A stretch of 64,000 nt of DNA from Candidatus Electrothrix rattekaaiensis (GTDB lineage: Bacteria > Desulfobacterota > Desulfobulbia > Desulfobulbales > Desulfobulbaceae), in NCBI GenBank assembly GCA_032595675.1, contig JAVQMD010000001.1, positions 310,001-374,000 on the forward strand, in the 5' to 3' direction. Shown here one piece after another: positions 17,561 through 26,111 of this stretch. The translations under genes and the position numbers were made by a program. Each line of letters opens with the position of its first letter. Positions within the stretch are counted from its first letter, which is position 1. The notes beneath the pieces were generated by a model. The model did no database searches. It was not told where the DNA came from and worked only from the letters and a program-made list of their open reading frames with translations.

Positions 17561-19699
17561 ATGAGAATAACAATTGCATATAATCTTCGCACCGATGATA
17601 CAGAAGCCACGGCTGAACTTCTGACTGAAGCGGATATTAATCGAATACACAAGGCCATCAGCAGCCTGCAACATACCGTCACCGTGGTTGAGGTTTCAGG
17701 AAAACCCAATGCGGTGATTGAGCGCCTTCTTGAAAGTGAACCCGACCTTATCTTTAATTTAGCTGAAGGAACCATCGGCAGTTCAAGGGAGGCTTTTTAT
17801 CCCGGCTTGTATGAGCAAATGGGTATTCCGTTTACCGGAGGAAATGCCTCTCTTCTTCATCTCAATCTCGATAAACATCTCGCAAAAACCGTCCTGTCTT
17901 CTCATGGAATCAGTGTTCCGAGAGGCGTTTTACTGACTGGAAAAGAACTTGATCTGCCGGAAGATTTACAATATCCCCTGATGATTAAACCGAATTCAGA
18001 GGGATCAAGCAAAGGAATCACCCAGGATTCTGTTGTGGAAACAAGAGATCAGGCCCTGGAAAGAATACATCGTCTTATAGGTCATTATCCTGCCGGTCTT
18101 GTTGTTGAAGAATATATCGGAGGCCGTGAACTGAGCGTTCCTTTCCTGGAAAGTTTTCCGGGGAAATTACTGGATATTGTTGAACACACCTTTGATCTCG
18201 GTAAAATCGGAGGGAAATACAATATTTACGATTATGACATGAAGCAGGGCGGAGAAGCCGCACAAGCGGTCAAAGTTATTTGTCCGGCAATGATAACTTC
18301 AGAAGAAGAAAAAACTATCACGAAAATGGCCCGTGAGGTTTTTGATATCATGTCCTGCCCTGATGTCGGCAGGGTGGATATTCGCTTACATACAAACGGG
18401 AAACCCTATTTCATTGAACTTAATCCCCTGCCGAGTCTTCATCCTGATGCCTCCCTGATGACTGCGGCCAGATCACGCGGTCTTGAATTCCGCGATGCCT
18501 TACGTTTAATTATTCGTTCAGCTGCCCGCCGTTACGGACTTGCCATAAAATCTGTCAAGCAGACCCGAAAAAGTGACGTCACCTCTGAAATTCCTCGCCC
18601 GAATGCGCGGGATATCGGCATTCAAATCGGACGGATGTCGCCCGGAATTCATAATGCCATTACCGATGTGAAAGGTGTTCGTGTCGGTCATTTTTCACGA
18701 AGAGAAGATAATGTGCAAATTCCCGGCAGCACAGCAACAGGCAATGTACGCACCGGTGTGACAGCAATTATGCCTGCTGGTCAGGCGTATGCAAATCGGA
18801 TAGCGGCTGGCGGTTTTATTTTAAACGGTGTCGGAGAAATGGCCGGGTTAACCCAGGTTATGGAGACCGGCTGGCTGGAAACGCCGATACTGTTAACAAA
18901 CTCCCATTCCGTTGGACGGGTTCATGATGGTGTGGTTAACCATATGCTGAAAAAGTACCCGCAACTCGGTATCAAAACCGATGTGGTTTTACCGGTCGTG
19001 GGTGAAGCGGACGATTCTTTTTTAAATGATGTCAGAGTGGGAACATGTTCAGCCCAGGACGCCATCAAGGCTATTGAATCAGCATCATCCGGCTCGGTAC
19101 AACAGGGATCAATCGGGGCCGGAACCGGTATGACCAGCTTTGATTTTGCGGGAGGAATTGGAACATCTTCTCGTATTGTTTCTGTTCATGAAGGTGATGC
19201 CTTTACGGTGGGAGTGCTTGTTCTTTCCAATTTCGGTAAAATGCGTAATCTCACAATCGACGGCGGTGTCATCGGGAGAACACTGGACAAGGAGTTTGAT
19301 CAGGCCGGTCGCCGGGAAGTGTCAGAAGGATCAATCATTGTTGTGGTGGCGACAGATATCCCTCTTATAACGAGTCAGCTGAATCGGGTGGCAAAACGAG
19401 CCGCTCTCGGCCTCGGGCGTACCGGTTCCTATGCGGCATCAACCAGCGGCGAAATAATTATTGCCTTTAGTACGGGAAATCGTAAACCCCGAGTGCATAC
19501 CGCCCGCAGTAATTTTATGCAGTTGCGCTGTATCTCCGATCATGCGATCAATACACTGTACGAAGCAGTTATTGAGGCAACTGAAGAGGCGGTTATCAAT
19601 GCCATATTCTGTTCTCATGGAATGAACGGGCGCGAACAGCGCTGGTGTCCGCCGATTCCACATCAACGTGTTGTCGAACTCTTAAACAAAGGGAAGTGA
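17561..19699 (+). CDS. ATP-grasp (D-Ala-D-Ala ligase-like) protein fused to a P1/DmpA-type peptidase
   Basis: 712 residues, two enzymes in one chain. Residues 1 to about 335 are an ATP-grasp ligase of the D-Ala-D-Ala ligase class: NLAEGTIGSSREAFYPGLYE, IKPNSEGSSKGI, VEEYIGGRELSVP and FIELNPLPSLHPD. Residues about 355-712 are a P1-family (DmpA/BapA, S58) aminopeptidase: NAITDVKGVRVGH, GVGEMAGLTQV, TNSHSVGRVHDG and GTGMTSFDFAGGIGTSSR. Family members self-cleave before the nucleophile; here the likely bond is Gly534-Thr535. Ligase plus N-terminal peptidase suggests making or editing of a D-, beta- or otherwise unusual peptide. GGAGG stands 8 nt before ATG 17561. The amidohydrolase gene follows 4 nt after the stop. 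Each domain call is strong; the joint role is inference. Confidence 0.88.
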   Translation: MRITIAYNLRTDDTEATAELLTEADINRIHKAISSLQHTVTVVEVSGKPNAVIERLLESEPDLIFNLAEGTIGSSREAFYPGLYEQMGIPFTGGNASLLHLNLDKHLAKTVLSSHGISVPRGVLLTGKELDLPEDLQYPLMIKPNSEGSSKGITQDSVVETRDQALERIHRLIGHYPAGLVVEEYIGGRELSVPFLESFPGKLLDIVEHTFDLGKIGGKYNIYDYDMKQGGEAAQAVKVICPAMITSEEEKTITKMAREVFDIMSCPDVGRVDIRLHTNGKPYFIELNPLPSLHPDASLMTAARSRGLEFRDALRLIIRSAARRYGLAIKSVKQTRKSDVTSEIPRPNARDIGIQIGRMSPGIHNAITDVKGVRVGHFSRREDNVQIPGSTATGNVRTGVTAIMPAGQAYANRIAAGGFILNGVGEMAGLTQVMETGWLETPILLTNSHSVGRVHDGVVNHMLKKYPQLGIKTDVVLPVVGEADDSFLNDVRVGTCSAQDAIKAIESASSGSVQQGSIGAGTGMTSFDFAGGIGTSSRIVSVHEGDAFTVGVLVLSNFGKMRNLTIDGGVIGRTLDKEFDQAGRREVSEGSIIVVVATDIPLITSQLNRVAKRAALGLGRTGSYAASTSGEIIIAFSTGNRKPRVHTARSNFMQLRCISDHAINTLYEAVIEATEEAVINAIFCSHGMNGREQRWCPPIPHQRVVELLNKGK

Positions 19700-19703
19700 A
19701 GCA

Positions 19704-20714
19704 ATGAAAGTCATTGAGAAATATAACGACAGTCTGCACAATCCATACTGGAAGTATCAGCTCGGACCGGAAACGTATGAAGTAAAGGATACGCCTTTTC
19801 GTGTTGAATCCATAAAAAAAGCCCTTCGTTCAGATGAACGATTTGAGTTCCAGGTTGCCAAACAATTCCCGGAGCGTTTCATTTCCAGGCTGCATCCGTA
19901 TCACGATTATATCCGTAAAACCGGATTAAGCTTACACAATGATGACGAGGAATTTTATCCCGATCTTTTTCCCGGTGAAGGGGCAAATCTGACCAAAAAG
20001 ATTGATTCACCGCTCTGGGGCGGGATATGGTGTACTGATGCGGTCACGCCGATTATGCGTAAGACCTATGAGGTTGCTCGCGCTTCCGCTGAAACCGCCT
20101 TAACCGGAGCGGAATTACTGCGTGAAGGGCAGGAGAAAACCGTGTACGCCTTGTGCCGACCTTCAGGACATCATGCAGGCCCTCGTGTTTTTGGCGGGTA
20201 TTGTTATTTTAATAATGCAGCCACAGCAGCCGAGTATTTATTGCCCGAGGGAAGAGTAGCTGTTGTCGATATTGATTATCATCACGGCAATGGCACGCAG
20301 GAATTTTTCAATGAAATAAAATCGGTCTTTACCGCATCGATTCATTGCGACCCTTCCAACGAGTACCCGTATTTTTGGGGATATGCCGATGAACAAGGAA
20401 CAGGTCAGGCCGTGGGGACAAATCATAATGAACCGTTGCCCAAGGATACCAGTTTAGAGCAATACAGCGCGGCAGTTGACAGGATTATAGAAAAAATACG
20501 TGCCTTCAACCCTGCGTATTTAATTATTGCTGCTGGCTTTGATACGCATATCGATGATCCTATCGGGGGTTTTCAACTTCTCACGGAAGATTATATCGCC
20601 ATTGGTCAGCAGTTCAAGTCCTTGGAAATACCGACCTTGGTTTGTCAGGAAGGTGGATATAATGTTGAGAATCTCGGGAATTGTGTAAAGAATTTTCTTG
20701 CGGGGTTGATGTAA
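19704..20714 (+). CDS. Histone-deacetylase-superfamily amidohydrolase (acetylpolyamine amidohydrolase-like)
   Basis: 336 residues. The class signature residues are visible: RPSGHHAG with His156/His157, the zinc site DIDYHHGNGTQ (Asp191, His193), AAGFDTHIDDP with the third ligand Asp, and the C-terminal QEGGYNVENLG. Bacterial members of this class deacetylate acetylpolyamines or related acylated amines (established for AphA-type enzymes). The N-terminal region (MKVIEKYNDSLHNP, long insertion WGGIWCTDAVTP) resembles the polyamine branch more than AcuC. It is 4 nt downstream of the ligase-peptidase fusion, so one mRNA encodes a ligase, a peptidase and a deacylase. Substrate is not known. Confidence 0.87.
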   Translation: MKVIEKYNDSLHNPYWKYQLGPETYEVKDTPFRVESIKKALRSDERFEFQVAKQFPERFISRLHPYHDYIRKTGLSLHNDDEEFYPDLFPGEGANLTKKIDSPLWGGIWCTDAVTPIMRKTYEVARASAETALTGAELLREGQEKTVYALCRPSGHHAGPRVFGGYCYFNNAATAAEYLLPEGRVAVVDIDYHHGNGTQEFFNEIKSVFTASIHCDPSNEYPYFWGYADEQGTGQAVGTNHNEPLPKDTSLEQYSAAVDRIIEKIRAFNPAYLIIAAGFDTHIDDPIGGFQLLTEDYIAIGQQFKSLEIPTLVCQEGGYNVENLGNCVKNFLAGLM

Positions 20715-20760
20715 GCTTTCTTGTTGACACGGGTACGGCATTGCCGTATAAATAGCTATT

Positions 20761-21072
20761 ATAATTTTTATTGAAACTTCAATTTTTACAAAATATATTC
20801 AGGAATACCTTTCCGATGACGAGTATTCCGCTTTACAGCTCTTTCTCAAAGAACACCCTGAATCAGGAAATATTGTCCCCTCAGGCGGCGGGGTAAGAAA
20901 GCTGCGCTGGTCGGTGAAAGGGAGAGGTAAGAGAGGCGGGCTTCGGGTAATCTATTATTGGAAAAAATCTGAAGACGAAATCTGGATGTTGACGGTGTAT
21001 TCCAAGACTGAAAAAGAAAGCATCCCAGCGCATATTCTTAAAAAGATTGTACAGGAGATCAAAAATGGCTGA
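20761..21072 (+). CDS. HigB/RelE-like toxin without a standard start codon
   Basis: An open frame from 20752 to the TGA at 21070-21072 encodes about 103 residues that clearly look like a HigB-type RelE-superfamily toxin: IFIETSIFTKYIQEYL near the start, RKLRWSVKGRGKRGG and LRVIYYWK in the middle, LTVYSKTEK near the end. The family N-terminus would begin at about 20761, where the codon is ATA; the preceding codon is ATT and no ATG, GTG or TTG occurs in the first half of the frame. Either a rare start (ATA/ATT) is used or the start codon was lost by mutation. The antitoxin gene overlaps its end by 8 nt. Confidence 0.7.
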   Translation: MIFIETSIFTKYIQEYLSDDEYSALQLFLKEHPESGNIVPSGGGVRKLRWSVKGRGKRGGLRVIYYWKKSEDEIWMLTVYSKTEKESIPAHILKKIVQEIKNG

Positions 21073-21352
21073 AAGAAATATAGGGCTGGAGATTCTGGAG
21101 GGCGTAAGAGAAATAAAAGAATACAAGAAAGGGAATCTTTCCTTGAAAACTTCTCGGCTGTCCGATCCTTCTCCTCCGCGAACAATCAGGGAAAAATTGC
21201 ATCTTTCACAGATTGCTTTTGCGAATTTGATGGGGGTCAGTGTCAGGACTTTGCAGGACTGGGAACAGGGCAGGAGAAATCCTAAAGGGCCTGCCAAGTC
21301 TCTGCTCAGAATAGCTGAACAGAACCCCGATGCTTTTTTAACCGTGTCCTGA
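21065..21352 (+). CDS. HigA-like XRE-family antitoxin
   Basis: 95 residues from ATG 21065, with GGAG 8 nt upstream; a TTG at 21047 is also in frame but less likely. The helix-turn-helix covers about residues 45-80 (KLHLSQIAFANLMGVSVRTL then QDWEQGRRNPKGPA). The toxin-first order with overlap is the HigBA arrangement. The protein should bind and repress its own promoter and neutralise the toxin. Confidence 0.85.
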   Translation: MAERNIGLEILEGVREIKEYKKGNLSLKTSRLSDPSPPRTIREKLHLSQIAFANLMGVSVRTLQDWEQGRRNPKGPAKSLLRIAEQNPDAFLTVS

Positions 21353-21411
21353 CTGTAACAGTTCGGATCTCTCTATTGTCCTGCCGTGGGTAATTGGGGG
21401 TCTGCCCCTGA

Positions 21412-21612
21412 TTTGCTCCACCGGTTAATTCCACATCAGCATCCCAAGAGGTATGCTATGGATATATAGCCACAAGATCCCTGATAAAGCTGTACGCTGA
21501 TCTCGAAAAAACCGGTTTCAATATCGAGTCCATAGATTATCGAAATATCGGAAAGGAGATATTTCTATGGGTTACGGTAAGCAAGCCTCTGATAGAAACC
21601 GAGAACCGCTGA
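21412..21612 (+). pseudogene. Open fragment without a start, probable gene relic
   Basis: A 66-codon stretch free of stops reads like protein (DLEKTGFNIESIDYRNIGKE then IFLWVTVSKPLIE) but begins just after a stop and has no start codon or ribosome site. I do not recognise the family. The rest of 21353-21729 shows nothing clear; no promoter or RNA is convincing. Confidence 0.35.
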
Positions 21613-21729
21613 TGCCTTTCACGGCAGCTTACCTCAAGTGCTCAACAGGCAACAGAGGATCAGCAATTACCGAGCAAAAGCCGTGGCCCAGCCCTGCGTT
21701 AACTCAATCCACCTGTCCCATTAGTAATC

Positions 21730-22878
21730 ATGGATACCGCAAATAACCTGTTCACAGAAACCATCGTCAACGGCCTCTCCCTGAAAAACAGATTTATCAG
21801 ATCAGCAACTTGGGAAGGGCTCGCCACCCCGGAGGGTGCGGTCACGCCAAAGCTTATCGACAGGATGGTATCGCTTGCACAAGGTGGTGTCGGTCTCATT
21901 ATAGCAAGCCATTCCTATGTTTCTAAAGAAGGCCAAGGCACTCCCTGGCAGATCGGTATCCATGAAGACAGCCTTGTCAACGGACTCAGCAAGATGACCT
22001 CGGCAGTCCATGAAAATGGCGGCAAGATACTCATACAGCTTGCCCATGCCGGTCAATATGCTGTAACGGACCTCACCAAGCAAGCGGCATTAGCAGTATC
22101 TCTCCCTTCTCCCCAGCCTGACTTTCCCTGCAAAGAAATCACACAAGACGATATCTCATCCCTCATCATTTCGTATGCCCAGGCCGCCCAACGAGCCAAA
22201 CACGCTGGCTTTGACGGTATTCAACTCCACTCTGCCCACGGTTACCTCCTGAGCCAGTTTTTATCCCCGGCCTATAACCATCGAACCGATGAATACGGTG
22301 GTGATATCAAGAATCGAACAAGAATACATCGCGAAATCTTGCAGGCAATCAGGGAGGATGTTGGCAGAGATTATCCTGTCTTCATAAAAATGAACTGCGC
22401 TGATTTCATAGCAAACGGGCTGGAAGCAGATGATTCCTTACAGGCAGCAAAAATTTTCGCTGATGCAGGAGCTGACGCCATTGAAGTCAGTGGCGGCATA
22501 GTCAGAACCGGTAAACTCTCGCCAAGCAGGCCCGGCATAACAAATCAGGAGAAAGAGGCGTATTTCAGAGAATATGCGCACAAATTGAAAGCAGCAATCA
22601 GCGTTCCCCTTATTCTCGTCGGTGGAATCAAATCCTTTGAGGTTGCCGCTGAAATTGTTTCGGAAGGAATTGCCGACTACATCTCCATGAGTAGAGCCTT
22701 GGTCAGGGAACCGGATCTGATCCTTCGCTGGCAGAACGGAGACCTCCGGCCTGCGCAATGTCGATCAGACAATCTCTGTTTCACCCCAGGCTTTGAGGGC
22801 AAGGGCGTCTACTGTGTTAGCAAGGAGCTGGAGGAGAAAAAACTCTCTGCATCCCAGCTCAAAAGCGAGTACAGTTAA
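21730..22878 (+). CDS. Old-yellow-enzyme-family NADH:flavin oxidoreductase
   Basis: 382 residues forming a TIM barrel with FMN-site signatures: NRFIRSATWEG, IQLAHAGQY, the substrate-binding HSAHGYLLSQFLSPAYNHRTDEYGG and, near the end, VGGIKSFE and ISMSRALVREPDLI. A cysteine-containing tail (CRSDNLCFTPGFEG) replaces the usual C-N-x-C form. The length fits short OYE members, without the iron-sulfur and pyridine-nucleotide domains of enoate reductases. It likely reduces activated alkenes or related electrophiles with NAD(P)H. The start ATG 21730 has no clear ribosome site. Confidence 0.9.
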   Translation: MDTANNLFTETIVNGLSLKNRFIRSATWEGLATPEGAVTPKLIDRMVSLAQGGVGLIIASHSYVSKEGQGTPWQIGIHEDSLVNGLSKMTSAVHENGGKILIQLAHAGQYAVTDLTKQAALAVSLPSPQPDFPCKEITQDDISSLIISYAQAAQRAKHAGFDGIQLHSAHGYLLSQFLSPAYNHRTDEYGGDIKNRTRIHREILQAIREDVGRDYPVFIKMNCADFIANGLEADDSLQAAKIFADAGADAIEVSGGIVRTGKLSPSRPGITNQEKEAYFREYAHKLKAAISVPLILVGGIKSFEVAAEIVSEGIADYISMSRALVREPDLILRWQNGDLRPAQCRSDNLCFTPGFEGKGVYCVSKELEEKKLSASQLKSEYS

Positions 22879-22907
22879 TCAGCCCCACGATAAAGCGCAA
22901 CATTCCG

Positions 22908-23306
22908 ATGCCTCCAACCGTTTCAAGTCTAAGATGTTTTTGCAAAAAGCATCTGCTCATTCTTCTCGGCTGGTTCTTTGTTGCGCTTGGGATTATAGGC
23001 ATTCTGCTTCCTATACTTCCTACCACGCCATTTTTGCTTATCGCCTCCGCACTCTTCTCCAAAAGCTCGCCAAGGTTTCACCGAATGCTCCTGAATAACG
23101 CTTGGTTCGGTCCGATCATACAACAATGGGAAGAAAACAAGACCATGTCACGAAAAATAAAATACAAAGCTTCTTTCGTGATTATTTCAATCTTTCCAAT
23201 ATCCATAATATGCCTGGAAAAGAAGCTGCATCTCCAGCTCTTATTAATCGGCATCGCTTTCGTCCTCCTTTTCTTTCTTTGGCGAATTAAAGAACCGCCT
23301 GAGTAA
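22908..23306 (+). CDS. YbaN-like inner-membrane protein (DUF454)
   Basis: 132 residues with three or four hydrophobic segments. The N-terminal GWFFVALGIIGILLPILPTT followed by PFLLIASALFSKSSPRFH is the DUF454 signature, and GPIIQQWEENK the conserved middle part. Function of the family is unknown. Its start is 29 nt downstream of the flavin reductase stop, so co-transcription is likely. The ribosome site is weak. Confidence 0.85.
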   Translation: MPPTVSSLRCFCKKHLLILLGWFFVALGIIGILLPILPTTPFLLIASALFSKSSPRFHRMLLNNAWFGPIIQQWEENKTMSRKIKYKASFVIISIFPISIICLEKKLHLQLLLIGIAFVLLFFLWRIKEPPE

Positions 23307-23410
23307 AGCGATGAGTACGAGAGCAAGGGTGACACATCGTTGCAGCAGTTCTCGTTATCAGGTAAACTGCTCGAAAGTGGCGGAAACAACAGCACGCAAA
23401 CCACGGGAAC

Positions 23411-23545
23411 CTGCACCTCTGCGGCTTCGGCTGGCAGGGGATTGGTATCAATGATATGCATAAGCAGGCCTGGGAAATGGCTAAGCGTATTTTGGCAGGG
23501 TATCAGGAGGAGCAGGAGGAGGATGTTAAGGGGGTTTATTTTTGA
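23411..23545 (+). repeat. Duplicated gene-end relic, copy 1
   Basis: This 135-bp stretch encodes an open tail (CGFGWQGIGINDMHKQAWEM then AKRILAGYQEE) ending in a TGA at 23543. The same sequence recurs at 25634-25769. The remainder of 23307-23659 has no ORF. The tail vaguely recalls the C-terminal FAD-binding end of HemY-type oxidases (weak). Nothing upstream of it continues the frame as a gene, so it is a relic. Confidence 0.7.
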
Positions 23546-23659
23546 CTATATACCGACCCCCGCCCGCTTTTTATAACCAAAAGGGCATCTTCGATTGTGA
23601 TTGACGTTCAATTTGAATACGGTTTACCCTATTGATTTATGAGAAAGTACTGCTCGAAA

Positions 23660-24358
23660 TTATGAATTGCCTTCGTATTTTCTGAAATAATTATTAGCTC
23701 GGGGGCGGAATAGAAAAAACACAATAATTGCCGATAAAAAAACATTTGGAATTATTTCGGCCTTCACTGGAGATGTTATCATCTGAATTATTAAACTGAT
23801 AACCACCCAGACGATATAGAGCAGTCTTGCCCAGTTTTTTCCCTTAAGCATTGCAACACCGCTTATCAGCATGATGATGAATGGAGTATATATCAATATA
23901 ACATGGAGAAAAAAGGAAATCGGGTTTTCTGCTGCTTCTGGATCAGCTGGAGAATTATAGAAATCTATGGTAGTAACCACCAAAGAAAACACTCCTGTTA
24001 TGATGGAAATCCAGCAGATTACAGTAATAGATTTCGGCTTTGAATGGACAGTGTCTTTTTCCTGTCTTATGTTTTCGCCGCGATTCAGCCAACGGTATAG
24101 AAAAAAAGCTAAACCGATACTGTTTAAGACAAGAAGGACGGGGAAAAATAGCGAACTGACCGGGAGGAGGCCGAGCCACGCAAGGAGACTACTTGGGAAC
24201 CAGACCACAAAGGATGCATAGTAAACAAAAGGATCGAAGGTGGGACCCGTCGGAATATTTAATTCAGCTACAATAATTACCCACATCCAGAGGCTCAATA
24301 TGCAATGCAGCACTCCAGCAGAACAGACACTCAATATCTTTACAGTATTCTTTTTCAT
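23660..24358 (-). CDS. Multi-pass membrane protein of unknown function
   Basis: 232 residues with about seven hydrophobic segments (about 8-30, 45-65, 68-90, 113-132, 147-167, 173-193, 198-216) and a charged cytoplasmic loop at 93-110. I do not recognise the family. No cysteine, histidine or charge motif suggests an activity. It is the only minus-strand gene in this stretch and lies between the two relic copies. Start ATG 24358 is the natural one. Confidence 0.65.
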   Translation of the reverse strand: MKKNTVKILSVCSAGVLHCILSLWMWVIIVAELNIPTGPTFDPFVYYASFVVWFPSSLLAWLGLLPVSSLFFPVLLVLNSIGLAFFLYRWLNRGENIRQEKDTVHSKPKSITVICWISIITGVFSLVVTTIDFYNSPADPEAAENPISFFLHVILIYTPFIIMLISGVAMLKGKNWARLLYIVWVVISLIIQMITSPVKAEIIPNVFLSAIIVFFLFRPRANNYFRKYEGNS

Positions 24359-24577
24359 TTGATAATCTCCTCAATTATCTGTCGTTGAATTAATGTCCCA
24401 TGCCGATCACTCTTTGCCAACTATCTGACTTCAATGCAATCCATGCAGCGATCTTCTTTTTTTTTGTCATGTATGTAAAACTAACATGAATTTATTTTTG
24501 ATTCCATGCCCTCATAATTCAAAAAGCGGAACTTTGCTGTCATAAGCATAAAAAACATCCATTATGAGGTGAATTTC

Positions 24578-25603
24578 ATGCCGTCTTCCCAAGATATGCC
24601 ATCGCATTATCGTATGTTGAGCAGTATGGGAACTGTCGCTGTCTTTTTTGCTGCCTATCTTGGCTTGTCCGTTGAACAGGTCGGCAAAGAAACCGGCACT
24701 GATCCCGTTCGACTGATGGACCCTGACAATTACCTGTCTGAAGATTTTTTTAGAAAATTCTTTCAGATGCTGATCAATAATTTTCCAGAAAGAAATGTGG
24801 CCCTAGAGCTGGCAGGAATTGCACCGATTTCCTACTTCGGCACACCGGGGAGGCTCCTGCTTCGTGCTTCTGATGCGCAGACCATGCTGGAGCTGTTTGT
24901 CGCCCATTGCGATTTGCTTGCGGATCGTCTTGAAATAAAAGCTGTTCCCGGTTCAACAGAAACCTTTTTTCGTACCAGTCAGCCGTTGAGCGAGGTTGAT
25001 CAGGGGATGGGGGCGGAAATCGGACTCGGAATCGGGGCGCGAATCACAAAGGAGTGCTTTGGTGAGGGGCTGTTGACCCGTGTCCAGTTTCGTCATAAGG
25101 CACGGGGAGATGTTTCCGCCTATTGGGATTTTTTCGGTGTTTCGGTCAGCTTTCAAGCTGAGTTCAATGCGCTGGTACTCAGCACCCGTGAGCTGAAAAA
25201 ACGGTCGAATCGGCGAGGGAGTCAGGAAGTGCGGTGTTCACTGGAACAGAGGCTGCAGCGGCTTCGCCAGGAACTCGGTTTGGATTTGGCTGACGGAATT
25301 GCGGATATCCGCCGGGCTGCCATGTGTAATGCGATCAAGGGGGATTACTCGGTGGCCGGACTGGCTCGGAGTATGGGCATGAGCACTAGTACCCTGCAAC
25401 GACGTATGCCTGTTGGTATTCAGGCGGGCAGCCTGTTGGAGGAGGTCAGGTATGTCAATGCGATGGGGATGTTGGCCGATAAAAGCCTCAGTATTGATGA
25501 CGTGGCTTTTCGGCTGGGTTTTGAGAGTGACCGGGGATTCCGTAAGGCCTTTAAACGTTGGTCCGATAAGACTCCGGCTGAGGCGAGAAGAGAGATGAGG
25601 TAG
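24578..25603 (+). CDS. AraC-family transcriptional regulator (Arabinose_bd/OruR type)
   Basis: 341 residues from ATG 24578 (GAGGTG lies 6 nt before; an in-frame GTG at 24569 would add 3 residues). The N-terminal 190 residues fit the ligand-binding domain of the OruR/ArgR-like branch (YLSEDFFRKFFQMLINNFPE, SYFGTPGRLLLRASDA). The last 100 residues hold the two AraC helix-turn-helix units: YSVAGLARSMGMSTSTLQRR and LSIDDVAFRLGFESDRGFRK, ending in the family motif FKRWSDKTPAEAR. It should regulate nearby or distant metabolic genes; its target is unclear. Upstream AT-rich DNA (24470-24560) likely holds its promoter. Confidence 0.9.
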   Translation: MPSSQDMPSHYRMLSSMGTVAVFFAAYLGLSVEQVGKETGTDPVRLMDPDNYLSEDFFRKFFQMLINNFPERNVALELAGIAPISYFGTPGRLLLRASDAQTMLELFVAHCDLLADRLEIKAVPGSTETFFRTSQPLSEVDQGMGAEIGLGIGARITKECFGEGLLTRVQFRHKARGDVSAYWDFFGVSVSFQAEFNALVLSTRELKKRSNRRGSQEVRCSLEQRLQRLRQELGLDLADGIADIRRAAMCNAIKGDYSVAGLARSMGMSTSTLQRRMPVGIQAGSLLEEVRYVNAMGMLADKSLSIDDVAFRLGFESDRGFRKAFKRWSDKTPAEARREMR

Positions 25604-25633
25604 GCACTGGCTTTAGATCAATGCTGCGCTTGC

Positions 25634-25769
25634 CTGCTTATCTGCGGCTTTGTTTGGCAAGGGTATCGGCATCAATGATATGCATAAACAGGCATGGGAG
25701 ATGGCGAAGCGGATTCTGGCAGGGTATCAGGAGGAGAAGGAGGAAGGGGTTAAGGGGGGGTATTTCTGA
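25634..25769 (+). repeat. Duplicated gene-end relic, copy 2
   Basis: Matches 23411-23545 at most positions over 136 bases and ends in the same coding tail (INDMHKQAWEMAKRILAGYQ) with a TGA at 25767. One extra base after CAAGGG shifts the frame relative to copy 1, confirming that it is not a functional gene. It begins 30 nt after the AraC gene stop. Confidence 0.7.
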
Positions 25770-25819
25770 AATAGGCTTGTTGCGTTATCGGGGAGCGGCG
25801 GCGCAGTGGAATGTAGGTT

Positions 25820-26035
25820 TGAACAAATCTCAAACGTTCGTTGCAGGGAAACTCGAATGTACGTATGAGAGAGGGAGATAAGTAGTTAGGAGGGAGGCTC
25901 GCAAGTACTTATCTCTCTCCTTCCTAAGTAGGCAGTTTTGAATCTCACAAACGTTATTGACTTTATCTCATACGCACTATCGAGATTATCTCACAAGTAC
26001 TTGTGAGATAAAGTCACATGTATGATTGAGATTGG
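25820..26035. repeat. Palindrome-rich non-coding island
   Basis: A perfect 26-bp palindrome occupies 25986-26011 (arms TTATCTCACAAGT and ACTTGTGAGATAA). A second, overlapping inverted repeat joins GACTTTATCTCA (25959-25970) with TGAGATAAAGTC (26004-26015). Upstream, GAGATAAGTA (about 25874-25884) pairs with TACTTATCTC (about 25906-25915), and ATCTCA-(C)-AAACGTT occurs at about 25828 and 25942. TCTCA/TGAGA words are very dense. Together this fills most of the 508-bp gap before 26112; there is no ORF. It may be a decayed mobile repeat or a cruciform-forming regulatory block. Confidence 0.75.
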
Positions 26036-26111
26036 GTGGGGAATGCCGCAGACTACCAGAGTAAAAAAGCAGAATTCGGTAGTGCTGTTGGGTATTTTGT
26101 GATTCCCCTCG

